This document shows, piece after piece, positions 19,667 through 27,814 of a stretch of 48,673 bases of DNA. The stretch comes from Planctomycetaceae bacterium. GTDB lineage: Bacteria > Planctomycetota > Planctomycetia > Pirellulales > Thermoguttaceae. The translations under genes were made by a program, and so were the position numbers. The stretch lies in the NCBI GenBank assembly GCA_021372005.1, contig JAJFVC010000083.1, forward strand, positions 1 through 48,673, read 5' to 3'. The notes under the pieces were generated by a model. That model had not been told where the DNA came from. It saw only the letters and a list, made by a program, of their open reading frames with translations, and did no database searches. The first letter of the stretch is position 1. Each line of letters starts with the position of its first letter.

Positions 19667-19682
19667 CGTTCCACGTGAAACC
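19667..19682. promoter_or_regulatory. parS-like site 1
   Basis: The core GTTCCACGTGAAAC at 19668-19681 differs by one base from the perfect palindrome GTTTCACGTGAAAC, which is the core of the bacterial parS consensus bound by ParB/Spo0J. It is 217 bases before the chosen parA start. Confidence 0.85.
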
Positions 19683-19698
19683 GGTTTGGTGAAGTGCG

Positions 19699-19714
19699 GG
19701 TTTCACGTGAAACA
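19699..19714. promoter_or_regulatory. parS-like site 2 (perfect core)
   Basis: GTTTCACGTGAAAC at 19700-19713 is a perfect 14-bp parS core palindrome. Its centre is 32 bp from site 1. Confidence 0.93.
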
Positions 19715-19734
19715 GGCGTCTTGCACAAGCTGGC

Positions 19735-19750
19735 GGTTTCACGTGAAACG
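19735..19750. promoter_or_regulatory. parS-like site 3 (perfect core)
   Basis: GTTTCACGTGAAAC at 19736-19749 is a second perfect parS core, 36 bp centre to centre from site 2. Confidence 0.93.
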
Positions 19751-19784
19751 TGCGGAATAGGTTTGTTTCGCACGCGGTCGTTTG

Positions 19785-19801
19785 GTTTCACATTCTGAAA
19801 C
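19785..19801. promoter_or_regulatory. Split parS-like half-sites
   Basis: GTTTCA and TGAAAC half-sites are separated by CATTC, so the halves are three bases further apart than in parS. It could be a decayed parS or a separate operator near the parA promoter. A TAGAAT -10-like box follows at 19831-19836. Confidence 0.4.
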
Positions 19802-19884
19802 TGGCATTTCCCCCTGAACCGGATCCTTGCTAGAATCCGCGCGCTTTGTTGGAGACGCTATGCGCCGGACGGGAGGTTTTGGCC

Positions 19885-20631
19885 GTGGGTCGGATTTTTT
19901 GCGTGGCCAATCAGAAAGGCGGCGTGGGCAAGACCACCACCGCTTTGAACTTGGCCGCCGCCTTGGCGCGATCCGGGGCGCAGACCTTGTTGGTCGACCT
20001 CGATCCGCAGTGCAACGCCACGACCGGATTGGGTCGGCAACCGACCCATCAGCATCCGCTGGTCCATGGCGAGGCGATCCGACAAGGCGTGACGGCCAGC
20101 GATGTGCCGCGATTGGACCTGCTGCCCGGCAGCCGGAGTTTTCGGGACGTGGAATTGCTCACGCGCGACGACCCGCGGCAATCGGCCCGGCTGCGCGAAC
20201 AGCTTGGCATGGGTTTCAACGCCTACGACTTTGTGTTGATCGATTGTCCGCCGTCGTTGGGCCCGTTGACCAAAACGGCCCTGAGCAGTTCGACCGAAGT
20301 GTTCATGCCTATCCAATGCGAGTATTTCGCCATGGAAGGGCTGGCGCAAATGATCGAGGTGATCCGAGACGTAATGCAGGGTGGCAACAGCCGGCTCCAA
20401 TTCGGTGGGATCGTGCTGACCATGTACGACCCGAGCCTCGAACTGACGCACGAGGTGGACGAAGAGGTCCGGGAGTTTTTTGGGGAGATTGTGTTTCAGA
20501 CGGTGATTCCGCGCGATGTGGCGGTCTCGGAGGCCCCGAGCCACGGGAAATCGGTGATCGACTACAGACCCCGCTCAAGGGGGGCACGTGCGTATATCGA
20601 ACTTTGCATGGAGGTGCTCGAACGTGACTAA
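19885..20631 (+). CDS. parA: ParA/Soj chromosome-partitioning ATPase
   Basis: 248 aa from the GTG at 19885, which has GGGAGG eight bases upstream; an in-frame TTG at 19846 is less likely. ParA forms ATP-dependent dimers on the nucleoid and moves ParB-parS complexes. The deviant Walker A motif KGGVGKTT is at 11-18 with signature lysine K11. VDLDPQCNATTGLG (Walker A') and VLIDCPPSLGPLT (Walker B) follow, then PIQCEYFAMEGL and SEAPSHGKSVIDYRPRSRGA. The length is typical of chromosomal Soj without an N-terminal HTH. Its stop overlaps the parB start by 8 bases, and three parS-like sites lie 135-220 bases upstream. Confidence 0.95.
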   Translation: MGRIFCVANQKGGVGKTTTALNLAAALARSGAQTLLVDLDPQCNATTGLGRQPTHQHPLVHGEAIRQGVTASDVPRLDLLPGSRSFRDVELLTRDDPRQSARLREQLGMGFNAYDFVLIDCPPSLGPLTKTALSSSTEVFMPIQCEYFAMEGLAQMIEVIRDVMQGGNSRLQFGGIVLTMYDPSLELTHEVDEEVREFFGEIVFQTVIPRDVAVSEAPSHGKSVIDYRPRSRGARAYIELCMEVLERD

Positions 20632-21739
20632 AGAACGACGACTAGGACGCGGATTGGAGGCGCTGTTAGGCCAGCTTCCGCCTGCTCGGCAGGAACCGTC
20701 GGCCAGTGCGGAACCGTCGCCGAGCGCTGCGACGCCCGCCGCTCGCCCGTTGGCGCCGTCGGCCGAAGCGTTGTTTCGACTCGACGCCTCGCATGCCGCC
20801 GGCGGCCAGTTCATGCCAAAAGCCCCGCATCATCCGCCGGCTCGCGCCGCTCAGCCGGTGGCGGAAGCGGTTGCGGCGGCCGAGACGGTTGTCGAAGCCG
20901 ATTCGCCGGAAATCGGTACGCCGCGACGGGTCAATGTTCATCAAATTGATCGGAATCCGGCCCAGCCGCGTCAGGACTTCGCGCCGGACGAAACCAAGTC
21001 GCTGGCCGAGAGCATTGCAACGCACGGGCTGTTGCAGCCGCTGGTCGTGCGACGGGTGCACGATCGCTATCAGTTGGTGGCGGGCGAGCGTCGATTGCGG
21101 GCGGCGATTCAGGCCGGGTGGGTCGACGTGCCGGTCAACGTGGTCGAGGCCGACGACCGTCAGATGGCCGAATTGGCGATCGTCGAAAACTTGCAGCGCA
21201 AGGACTTGAACCCACTGGAAAAAGCCGCGTCGTTCCAAAAATACATCGAGCAGTATCGCTGCACGCAGGAGGAGTTGGCCTCGCGGCTAAAACTGGACCG
21301 CTCGACTGTGGCCAATATGATCCGGCTGCTGGAACTGCCCGAGGGCGTGCAAGAGGCGATTCGTCGCGGCAAGATCACGCAGGGTCACGCCCGGGCGTTG
21401 CTGCCGTTGGGCGAGGAAAAAGAGCAGATTGCGTTTTGCCAGCGGATTCAGCGGGAAGGGCTGAGCGTCCGGCAGACCGAGGCGATGGTGCAGCAGATGA
21501 TCGACGCGGCGGACCGCGACCCATTGTCGGGCGATGCCGCCGCGCCGGGCAAATCCGCGCACGGCGCACGGCCCAAAAGCGAGCACATTTTGGCCCTGGA
21601 ACAGCAGTTCCGCACGGCCTTGGGCATGAAAGTAAAAATCACCAGCAACGCCCGCGGTCGCGGCAAACTGGTCGTACAGTTCCGCAACCACGAGGAGTTC
21701 GAGCGGCTCAAAAAGCACGTTTGCGGCCCGGGGAGCTAG
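20624..21739 (+). CDS. parB: ParB/Spo0J partition protein
   Basis: 371 aa from the GTG at 20624, inside the parA stop region, with GGAGGTG upstream; the two genes are translationally coupled. The N-terminus KERRLGRGLEALLGQL is the ParA-interacting segment typical of Spo0J. A Pro/Ala-rich linker of about 80 residues is longer than usual. The CTPase/ParB domain follows: NPAQPRQDF, SLAESIATHGLLQPLVVRR, and GERRLRAA near 154. Next are the HTH segment TQEELASRLKLDRSTVANMIRLLEL and KITQGHARALL. The C-terminal dimerisation region ends with GKLVVQFRNHEEFERLKKHV. It binds parS and spreads as a CTP-dependent clamp. Confidence 0.95.
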   Translation: MTKERRLGRGLEALLGQLPPARQEPSASAEPSPSAATPAARPLAPSAEALFRLDASHAAGGQFMPKAPHHPPARAAQPVAEAVAAAETVVEADSPEIGTPRRVNVHQIDRNPAQPRQDFAPDETKSLAESIATHGLLQPLVVRRVHDRYQLVAGERRLRAAIQAGWVDVPVNVVEADDRQMAELAIVENLQRKDLNPLEKAASFQKYIEQYRCTQEELASRLKLDRSTVANMIRLLELPEGVQEAIRRGKITQGHARALLPLGEEKEQIAFCQRIQREGLSVRQTEAMVQQMIDAADRDPLSGDAAAPGKSAHGARPKSEHILALEQQFRTALGMKVKITSNARGRGKLVVQFRNHEEFERLKKHVCGPGS

Positions 21740-21786
21740 TGGCTGTTGACTAGTGGCCGGTGGTCAGTGGTCGGTGACCAGTGGGG
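21736..21786. repeat. Intergenic GTGGTCA-type repeat after parB
   Basis: GACTAGTGGCCGGTGGTCAGTGGTCGGTGACCAGTGG reads as consecutive 7-base variants of GTGGTCA/GTGGCCG. It is a sequence family distinct from the GGGATTA runs and occupies most of the space between parB and the tRNA promoter. Confidence 0.55.
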
Positions 21787-21812
21787 CTTCTGAATTTTAC
21801 CCTTCCGCTTGC

Positions 21813-21841
21813 TTGGCGAGACGACGTCGGGCTGGTAGGAT
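21813..21841 (+). promoter_or_regulatory. Candidate promoter of tRNA-Pro
   Basis: TTGGCG (21813-21818), 17 bases, then TAGGAT (21836-21841), ending 16 bases before the tRNA. Spacing is ideal for sigma70. Confidence 0.5.
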
Positions 21842-21857
21842 AGGGAAATCACGTTTT

Positions 21858-21933
<76 letters not shown>

Positions 21934-21943
21934 TCGGTTGGAC

Positions 21944-21979
21944 AAAAAGCCCTTTGGCGAGAGCGTCGAAAGGCTTTTT
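21944..21979 (+). terminator. Intrinsic terminator after tRNA-Pro
   Basis: AAAAAGCCCTTT pairs with AAAGGCTTTTT (one bulged C) around a 13-base loop. T-runs on both strands make it potentially bidirectional. Confidence 0.7.
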
Positions 21980-22086
21980 CCATATGGGGCGAAGAATTCC
22001 GTCGCATTTATAGAGCGTTCAAACGACGGTTGAAACGATTTCTGATACCTTTCTCTCTCCCCCCCCTTTAAATACGATTCCACCTA

Positions 22087-22115
22087 TTGAAGGGTGTTCT
22101 TTGGGGGTGTATAAT
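22087..22115 (+). promoter_or_regulatory. Strong sigma70-like promoter
   Basis: TTGAAG (22087-22092), exactly 17 bases, then a perfect TATAAT (22110-22115), about 45 bases before the PEP-CTERM-like gene. Confidence 0.75.
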
Positions 22116-22160
22116 GCTCGCTCTTACATTCTACTCGTCATGAACAATTAGGAGTAGGCG

Positions 22161-23291
22161 ATGAAACGGATGCTTATTGCTGTCGTCGCTTTTGCGACTT
22201 ATGCGGTATACGGTTCCTACTCTCTTGCAGGCGTGGATTATTCAAGTCGAGTCGAGTCATCCGCTGAATGGAGCGGTTTTGGGGCCGATTTCTCACCATC
22301 GTGGGTAGGAAAAACCACGGTCGTTGAATACACGCCGGAAAATGCAGAGGCTCTTACAGGTCTCGGGGGTGCTTATGGCACCATGTGTAGCGCAGGGTGC
22401 ATCGCTCTCGGTGCATATTCAGGCTACGAAAAGCGATGGACTGTTAATAAGATTTCCTCTTCGGCACGCGCTGAGACCAACGTGGACGCCAACTTTTTGT
22501 TGGGCAATACGCCCTATGTCGCATCTTCGGGCGATCTACAATCACACTATGCCAGCTTGGCTAATTATGCCCAGATCGTCACCTATGATAATCGCGTCTT
22601 GGCCAATGCCTCGGCAATCGCTTTCCAAAATGCTCAACTTGGCGAACGTTCTTTTGACGCCAGTGGAAAGATTTCCGCGGTCACGCTCCTGGAAAGCGGT
22701 TCCAAGTCGGCCCAAAGCTCTGCCAAGGGAAGCTCCTGTTTTGAGGCCAGCTACGGACTGGAAAAAGACACTCCATTTTCCTTCTCTCTCGATCTGGCAA
22801 GCACGAGCAACGTCGAGTTGGCCTTTTCCGCATCCGACCTCGTTACAGGCGAAACCCTGTGGAGCTTGACTCCATCAGGCTCGGACGAAATCCGACATCT
22901 GGAGTGGAGCGGCATTCTTGAAGCCGGGCAGTATTCTTTCTCGCTCAATGCGTCGACCGACTCGCTAACTGACCAGATGGGTGTTCAGAGCCTCGGAGGC
23001 CAGGCACTCTACAATGTTTCTTTCGATTTCGACGCCGAAAGCTACTATGTAGTTCCTCGCGTTCTTCCCTTCTTGACCATCAACGATAATTACCAGAAAG
23101 ACGCTTCGGCGTTAAGTTATTCAGGTCAGCTTCTTTCCACAAATGCCTTCGTGGTTGTCTGTGACGTTGCCCATTTTAGTTCTTCTGAATCGAACTCCAA
23201 CTTATCCACCGCGCTCCCCGAACCGAATATACTCGTGCTGTTGTTCGTCGGCTTCTTGTCCTATGTGGCGTTTCGTTGGACGACTCGCTAG
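22161..23291 (+). CDS. Secreted protein with PEP-CTERM-like sorting tail
   Basis: 376 aa with AGGAG seven bases before the ATG. Residues 1-24 form a signal peptide (MKRMLIAVVAFATYAVYG...LAG). The body is Ser/Ala/Asn-rich, predicted beta, with few charged residues and two short Cys clusters (CSAGC, SSCF). The C-terminus is a sorting signal: LPEPN, a hydrophobic helix (ILVLLFVGFLSYVAF) and a short basic end RWTTR. This matches the PEP-CTERM layout, where exosortase cleaves near the PEP and the mature protein goes to the surface or exopolysaccharide matrix. No exosortase gene is in the window. GC content is lower than in neighbouring genes. It follows tRNA-Pro and its own strong promoter. The specific function is unknown. 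Confidence 0.8.
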   Translation: MKRMLIAVVAFATYAVYGSYSLAGVDYSSRVESSAEWSGFGADFSPSWVGKTTVVEYTPENAEALTGLGGAYGTMCSAGCIALGAYSGYEKRWTVNKISSSARAETNVDANFLLGNTPYVASSGDLQSHYASLANYAQIVTYDNRVLANASAIAFQNAQLGERSFDASGKISAVTLLESGSKSAQSSAKGSSCFEASYGLEKDTPFSFSLDLASTSNVELAFSASDLVTGETLWSLTPSGSDEIRHLEWSGILEAGQYSFSLNASTDSLTDQMGVQSLGGQALYNVSFDFDAESYYVVPRVLPFLTINDNYQKDASALSYSGQLLSTNAFVVVCDVAHFSSSESNSNLSTALPEPNILVLLFVGFLSYVAFRWTTR

Positions 23292-23436
23292 AACATTGGC
23301 CGGGGATGTTGCCTTCCTCACGGCAGCCTACATTACCGCCCCACTCTAATATGTAGTATGCCGGGCGATGGCAATAATAAAGCGTCGGAAAAGTCCTATT
23401 GGCGTTCAGTCGCCCCGACTTCTTTTTCTTCGCGTC

Positions 23437-23472
23437 CTTCTCTCGCTCCGGGAAAGGGCTAGGGTGAGGGTG
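23437..23472. repeat. Dispersed palindromic element, copy C (inverted)
   Basis: On the minus strand this reads CCACCCTCACCCTAGCCCTTTCCCGGAGCGAGAG, matching the layout of the other four copies. It lies in the gap between the PEP-CTERM-like gene and the next membrane protein gene. Confidence 0.6.
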
Positions 23473-23492
23473 GTAGCCAAAAACTAGCTGCG

Positions 23493-23525
23493 TCCCTGTT
23501 TCGACTCCCCCCCTGTTTCGACTCC
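23493..23525. repeat. Short tandem direct repeat
   Basis: CCCTGTTTCGACTCC occurs twice in a row (about 23494-23508 and 23511-23525), about 50 bases before the next gene. With copy C of the palindromic element it fills most of the gap 23292-23573. Confidence 0.7.
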
Positions 23526-23573
23526 TTCCGATCGATTCCAATTCTTTTCGCCCCCTTTTCAACGCAGCGACCG

Positions 23574-24434
23574 ATGGCCATGCCAAAGGAAAAGTTTTCA
23601 CTTTCGACGCGTGACTGTATAGTCTTTTTTTTCGGATTCGCCGTGGTTCTCGCGACGATGCCGTTTCGGGAAATGGCGTCCTTTCCCGTCGAACGTTTGG
23701 TGCCCTATATCGTCGGAACATTTGTCGGATTGTTGCTCATCAGTGTTCTTTTCTCTTGGTTAGCCTTCCGTCTTTGTAAGCGCAGTCAGCGTGCCGCTTC
23801 CATAACATTTTTGGTGTTCGTTGCTTTGGGGGTCATGGGTCAAGTCGGTGAGGCTGTGAGGTACAACCACAGGACCTTTGACGAGAAGGTGGTTCTCGGT
23901 CAAATTTTGCCAATATTCCATAGATCACTGATGGAGCGTGTGATCCCCTATCAGCGCGCATGTGAGAAGATGGGCGAGATGTCACCCTTGAATCCTATTT
24001 GGCTGAAGAAGGAAAGCGACCTAGACATCGCCCGGGAACAAATAGCGATTGTTCGTACGACCAATAGCGAGTTGCGAGATCTTTTTTCTGGGATGACGCC
24101 CGTGATCACAAAGGCACTGGCCGCACGTGGGGTGCCAGTGGAAGATCGTGTGCGATTAACTAAGGGCATCGTTGATAACTGTGCTGGCGTGAGAAAGATT
24201 TTTGCAAAGATGAGGGATCAGGACGACATCATAACCGCAGAATTTCTAAAGGCGTGTGATTTGCTTGAAGAGCATTGGGGGTATTGGCATTTCGGCGCCA
24301 ACACGAACGTGCTGGTTTTCAATAGCAATAGGGCGGCTAAGGAATTTAATGCTATTCGAGACAACATCAGCAAAGTCGCGGAAGAACAGCGGCAGAGTCA
24401 AACAGAGCTTCATGCGCTCATGAATCGTCATTAG
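23574..24434 (+). CDS. Membrane protein of unknown function with two helices and a helical cytoplasmic tail
   Basis: 286 aa from the ATG at 23574 (a second ATG two codons later is equally possible; no ribosome site is clear). Three hydrophobic segments are seen: residues about 14-32 (IVFFFGFAVVLATM), about 44-66 (LVPYIVGTFVGLLLISVLFSWLAF) and about 76-92 (ITFLVFVALGVMGQV). The rest is a long helical, charged region with heptad-like stretches up to the C-terminus. I recognise no family. Base composition is lower in GC than the neighbours, as for the PEP-CTERM-like gene before it, which hints at a shared foreign origin. Confidence 0.65.
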   Translation: MAMPKEKFSLSTRDCIVFFFGFAVVLATMPFREMASFPVERLVPYIVGTFVGLLLISVLFSWLAFRLCKRSQRAASITFLVFVALGVMGQVGEAVRYNHRTFDEKVVLGQILPIFHRSLMERVIPYQRACEKMGEMSPLNPIWLKKESDLDIAREQIAIVRTTNSELRDLFSGMTPVITKALAARGVPVEDRVRLTKGIVDNCAGVRKIFAKMRDQDDIITAEFLKACDLLEEHWGYWHFGANTNVLVFNSNRAAKEFNAIRDNISKVAEEQRQSQTELHALMNRH

Positions 24435-24455
24435 GCAGGATGCGGAGGTTTCCAG

Positions 24456-24653
24456 ATGTCCGATCTCGTGTTGAAAGAGTCAGGCACGGGGTGCTCGACC
24501 TACTTGGCTGTCGAGGGCTTTTGCCCAGGTTGGTCGTTTTCTCGGAAGCAGCAGGTTGACGCCAAAGACGTCAGGTCAAATTGTCGCTCGCGATTCTATA
24601 TGCTTCCAGCCAGGAAGTCCACACCCGCATGGAGCGATGGAAAATCGCCTTGA
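24456..24653 (+). CDS. Possible small protein of unknown function
   Basis: 65 aa with a good ribosome site (GCGGAGG, 7 bases before the ATG), 21 bases after the preceding gene, so it may be translated with it. The sequence (MSDLVLKESGTGCSTYLAVEG...) has no signal peptide, membrane helix or recognised motif, and three scattered cysteines. It could also be the remnant of a longer gene. I call it only on the ribosome site and position. Confidence 0.3.
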   Translation: MSDLVLKESGTGCSTYLAVEGFCPGWSFSRKQQVDAKDVRSNCRSRFYMLPARKSTPAWSDGKSP

Positions 24654-24720
24654 CCGTGCCGTTTTTATACGTTTTAATCCACGCCGGGCGGAGTCTGTCT
24701 TTCAAGGATGAACGAAAACG

Positions 24721-27075
24721 ATGGCCGAGCAGCCGCCGATCGAACTGGTCGCGATGTTGGAACGCTTGGGCGTGGCCAAGGCGTCGGACCTTCAGCGGCT
24801 AGGCGCTCGGGTGCGACGCTTGGCGCGAGATCTGCCGCGATTCGAGTCGGTGTGGATCGATGCCCTGCTGCAAGCGCGGAGGCTGACGCCGTTTCAGGCC
24901 GCAGAGCTGAACGCCGGTCGCGGCGCGGCATTGCGGGTCGGGCCGTATCGGCTCGAACGGCGCATGACGCATCCGTGTTACGTGGCCACGTATCAGGCTC
25001 GGCATGTGGATTCCGGCGAGTTGGTTCGGCTGGCGGTGATCGATGCGGTCGGTTTGAAGACGGAAGAGACGCTTGCACCGTTGGAAAAACTGTTGGCTGG
25101 CAGCCCTCACCCTAACCCTCTCCCAAGGGGAGAGGGGACCGAGGTGGGGCCGCTCTCAAAAGAGACGGGGACCGGCGTTTTTCCCTCTCTCCTGAGTGAC
25201 GTCGGCGTGGACGGCGAGCGGTTGTTTTTGGCGGCGCCTTGGGTCGAGGGGCGCACGGCGGCGGAATGGATCGTGCATCGGGGACGTTTTCCGCCGGACG
25301 TGGTGTTGGAAATCGTTCGGTCGATGGCGGCGCAATTGGCCGCATGGTCGGCGGCCGGCGTGTGTCACGGCGACGTGAGCGTGTCGAGCTTGGTGTTGAC
25401 CGACGATGGCCATGCGACGTTGGTGTTGCCGGGCGTCCGTCCGATTTTGCGGCCGGAAGAAGGCTACGCGCACGCCGATTTGCTGCCCGAGGCCTTTGAC
25501 AGCTTCGCGCCGGAGCGGGTGGCCAAGGGGTTGCCGGCCGGCGAGTCCAGCGACATCTATGCGTGCGGATGCGTGGGGTGGCAGTTGCTTTGCGGACGTC
25601 CGCCGCTGGCCGGCGGCGACTCGCTGGCAAAACTTCGAGCTGCACAGGCCGGCGGGATCGGCGACGTGCGGCGGTTTGCGGTCGACGTGCCCGGCCCGTT
25701 GGCGGCGGCGATTGCGACGTGTGTGCAGCGAGAGCCCGGGCGACGGCCGGAATCGTTCGCGCGGCTTGCAGCGATGTTGGGACCTCCGACGTGCGATGGG
25801 CGGCAGCGATTGGCCCATTGGCTCGCTCAGTCGGGTCGGCCGACGGTGGCGTGGACCACGACGATTCGCTCGGTTCGTCGATCGAAACGCACGCCGTTGT
25901 GGGTTGCCGGTTCGATCTGCACGTTGGCGACCGTCGTGGCGTTGCTGGGGTCGTCGATCGGGACGACGGTGCAGAAAGGACCATCGACGAGCGGGAAGGC
26001 CCTCACCTTAGCCCTCTCTGAAAGGGAGAGGGGACCAAAATCGCCGGCTCCTGCTCCTAAAATGGTCCGGGCGGACGTGGAACATTCCGATTCGGAGGTG
26101 ACGCCGGTGGTGTATCAGACGCCGGTGGATCGAAAGCCTCCGGATCTGGTGTTGGCCGGCGATCGGCCGGTCGAGGCCGGTTCGTTGAACGTGCGGGCGG
26201 GGCAATGCGTGCGTGCGGCGCCGGGCGGCCGCGCCACGGTGTTGGTGCCCGGCGACGGCTGGACGATCGATCAGGAAAACGTGCGTTTTGAAAATCTCGA
26301 TTTTCGGCGGCAACCGTCGGCCGAGCGTGGCGGCGCGCCGGCGACGTTGGTGCGATTGACGGCCGGGCAGTCGGAGTTTCGCGGCTGCTGGTTCCAGGGC
26401 TCGTTGGAGCCGGTGGTCGCCGTGCGATGGCAGCATCCCGCTCGACCGGATCGGTCGGGCGTGTCGTTGCCGTGCGGTCGGATTCGGTTGCTCGATTGTC
26501 GGATGGACCGTGTCGCCGTGGGCGTCGATTGTTCGACGATCGGGGCGTTGGGTTTCGAGCTGAAAAACGTGCTGCATTGCGGCGGCGGGCCGATGGTTCG
26601 TTTGGATCATTGCCCGGGGGCCGATGAGCCGGTTTCGCTGACGTGCGAGCAAATCACGCTGCGAGGCGGAGGGCCGCTGTTGGAGTGTCGCGTGCCGCGG
26701 CCGGAGTCGTCGCCGGGCGAAATTGCCGTGCAGGCCACCGCTTGCGTGTTCATGCCGGCTGGCGGCGAGCCGTTGGTGCGATTGGTGGGCGTCGAAGGGA
26801 CGGAGCGGCTGGCCCGCTCGTTGCGATGGGGTGGACAAGGGTCGTTGGTCTCGCCGCACACCGCGATCGTGGCCTGTCAGGCGGCCGACGGCTCGCAAAA
26901 CAGTCTCGATGAATCGTCGCTTTCGATCGCCGGGCTGGTGCGTGGCGACGTGCAGTTCGCCGGCTCGTCGGATCGCGGGGCGTCGGCCAATCGAGTGACC
27001 GGCTGGCAAGCGCCGCTGCCCTCGGACGATCCGCCCGGCGCGGCGGTCGAGGCGTTGCCGCGGACCGGGGAGTAG
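24721..27075 (+). CDS. Membrane-anchored protein pseudokinase with extracellular beta-rich domain
   Basis: 784 aa. Residues about 1-70 are helical. About 72-350 resemble a Ser/Thr protein kinase (VGPYRLERRM, a regulatory-type C-lobe with SSDIYACGCVGWQLLCGRPPLAGG). The catalytic loop, however, is HGDVSVSSLVL instead of HRDLKxxN, and the DFG motif is absent (VLPGVRP), so it is probably inactive. One transmembrane helix lies near 393-415 (PLWVAGSICTLATVVALLG). The following ~370 residues should be outside. They look like a beta-helix or stacked beta strands with repeated LxLxCxRxxL-type lines. Residues about 128-140 and 426-438 are encoded by copies of a dispersed palindromic element. It is probably a sensor or scaffold; the ligand is unknown. 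Confidence 0.75.
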   Translation: MAEQPPIELVAMLERLGVAKASDLQRLGARVRRLARDLPRFESVWIDALLQARRLTPFQAAELNAGRGAALRVGPYRLERRMTHPCYVATYQARHVDSGELVRLAVIDAVGLKTEETLAPLEKLLAGSPHPNPLPRGEGTEVGPLSKETGTGVFPSLLSDVGVDGERLFLAAPWVEGRTAAEWIVHRGRFPPDVVLEIVRSMAAQLAAWSAAGVCHGDVSVSSLVLTDDGHATLVLPGVRPILRPEEGYAHADLLPEAFDSFAPERVAKGLPAGESSDIYACGCVGWQLLCGRPPLAGGDSLAKLRAAQAGGIGDVRRFAVDVPGPLAAAIATCVQREPGRRPESFARLAAMLGPPTCDGRQRLAHWLAQSGRPTVAWTTTIRSVRRSKRTPLWVAGSICTLATVVALLGSSIGTTVQKGPSTSGKALTLALSERERGPKSPAPAPKMVRADVEHSDSEVTPVVYQTPVDRKPPDLVLAGDRPVEAGSLNVRAGQCVRAAPGGRATVLVPGDGWTIDQENVRFENLDFRRQPSAERGGAPATLVRLTAGQSEFRGCWFQGSLEPVVAVRWQHPARPDRSGVSLPCGRIRLLDCRMDRVAVGVDCSTIGALGFELKNVLHCGGGPMVRLDHCPGADEPVSLTCEQITLRGGGPLLECRVPRPESSPGEIAVQATACVFMPAGGEPLVRLVGVEGTERLARSLRWGGQGSLVSPHTAIVACQAADGSQNSLDESSLSIAGLVRGDVQFAGSSDRGASANRVTGWQAPLPSDDPPGAAVEALPRTGE
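25104..25138. repeat. Dispersed palindromic element, copy D (inside a CDS)
   Basis: CCCTCACCCTAACCCTCTCCC-AAG-GGGAGAGGGGA with a clean 7-9 bp stem. It is read in frame as SPHPNPLPRGEG within the pseudokinase domain, between the helical N-lobe and the next segment. Confidence 0.85.
25998..26034. repeat. Dispersed palindromic element, copy E (inside a CDS)
   Basis: GGCCCTCACCTTAGCCCTCTCTGAAAGGGAGAGGGGA. It is read in frame as KALTLALSERERG, just after the transmembrane helix of the pseudokinase. The reading frame differs from copy D, so the same DNA element yields a different peptide. Confidence 0.85.
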
Positions 27076-27166
27076 GAACGACGTTTTTAGAGCGAGTCTC
27101 GCATCCTTGTAGCGGGTAAATCGCTTTCGGAACCGTAAAATCACGCCGCCGGTGACGCGACAGGCA

Positions 27167-27697
27167 CTAGACGTTTCGACTTTGTTGGGTTTGCAGATGG
27201 TAGAGCAGCAGCGCCACCAGGGTCTTTCCGTCGGTGATTTTGCCGGTTCGGACCATTTCGAGGGCCTGCGGCCACGTGCATAACAGCGGTTGAATGTCTT
27301 CGCCGGCGTCGAACGACGTGGGCCCGGGCTGCAACGAAGTGGCGACGTACAGGTGCATCTGCTCGTCCAAAATGCCCGGCGACATGTAAAACGTCAGCAG
27401 CGGCTCGATGCGTCCGGCCCGATAGCCGGTTTCTTCGGCCAATTCGCGGCGGGCGCAGTCGGCCGGATCTTCGCCGGGTTCGAGTGTGCCGGCCGGCAAC
27501 TCAATCAACGTCTGCCGGACGGCGACGCGGTATTGCCTCAAAAGGCATACACGATCACCATCCAGAAGTGGTAAAATCACGACGGCCCCGGGGTGTCGCA
27601 CGACTTGACGGATGTGTTGCTGGCCGTCGGGCGTGGTTTGTACGACCCGTTCGACGCGAAACCGTGAGGCTTGATAGAGGATCTCGGGCGAGTTCAT
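27167..27697 (-). CDS. NUDIX hydrolase (ADP-ribose pyrophosphatase type)
   Basis: 176 aa. The full NUDIX box is present: G-x5-E-x7-REUxEExGU, read as GTLEPGE...RRELAEETGY. The N-terminal strand VVRHPGAVVILPLLDGDRVCLLRQYR and LIELPAGTLEPGE match ADP-ribose pyrophosphatases (NudF/ADPRase), and the sequence FYMSPGILDEQMHLYVA continues that subfamily pattern. It likely hydrolyses ADP-ribose or related nucleoside diphosphate sugars in the cytoplasm. It is convergent with the pseudokinase gene and divergent from the HD-GYP gene. Substrate assignment within the family is moderately sure. Confidence 0.9.
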   Translation of the reverse strand: MNSPEILYQASRFRVERVVQTTPDGQQHIRQVVRHPGAVVILPLLDGDRVCLLRQYRVAVRQTLIELPAGTLEPGEDPADCARRELAEETGYRAGRIEPLLTFYMSPGILDEQMHLYVATSLQPGPTSFDAGEDIQPLLCTWPQALEMVRTGKITDGKTLVALLLYHLQTQQSRNV

Positions 27698-27814
27698 GGC
27701 CTCAGCGTAGCACCGAAGGAATCGGTTGGCAACGGTTGCGTGGAACAGGTTTCGGCGTCGGATAAAAAAGGGTTTTGCCCGACGGCTTTCTGCAACCTAT
27801 GTTAGCAGTAGTAT

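Noticed and set aside
19846-19884. TTG start of parA at 19846
   Set aside because: The GTG at 19885 has a good ribosome site at the right distance and gives the normal Soj N-terminus.
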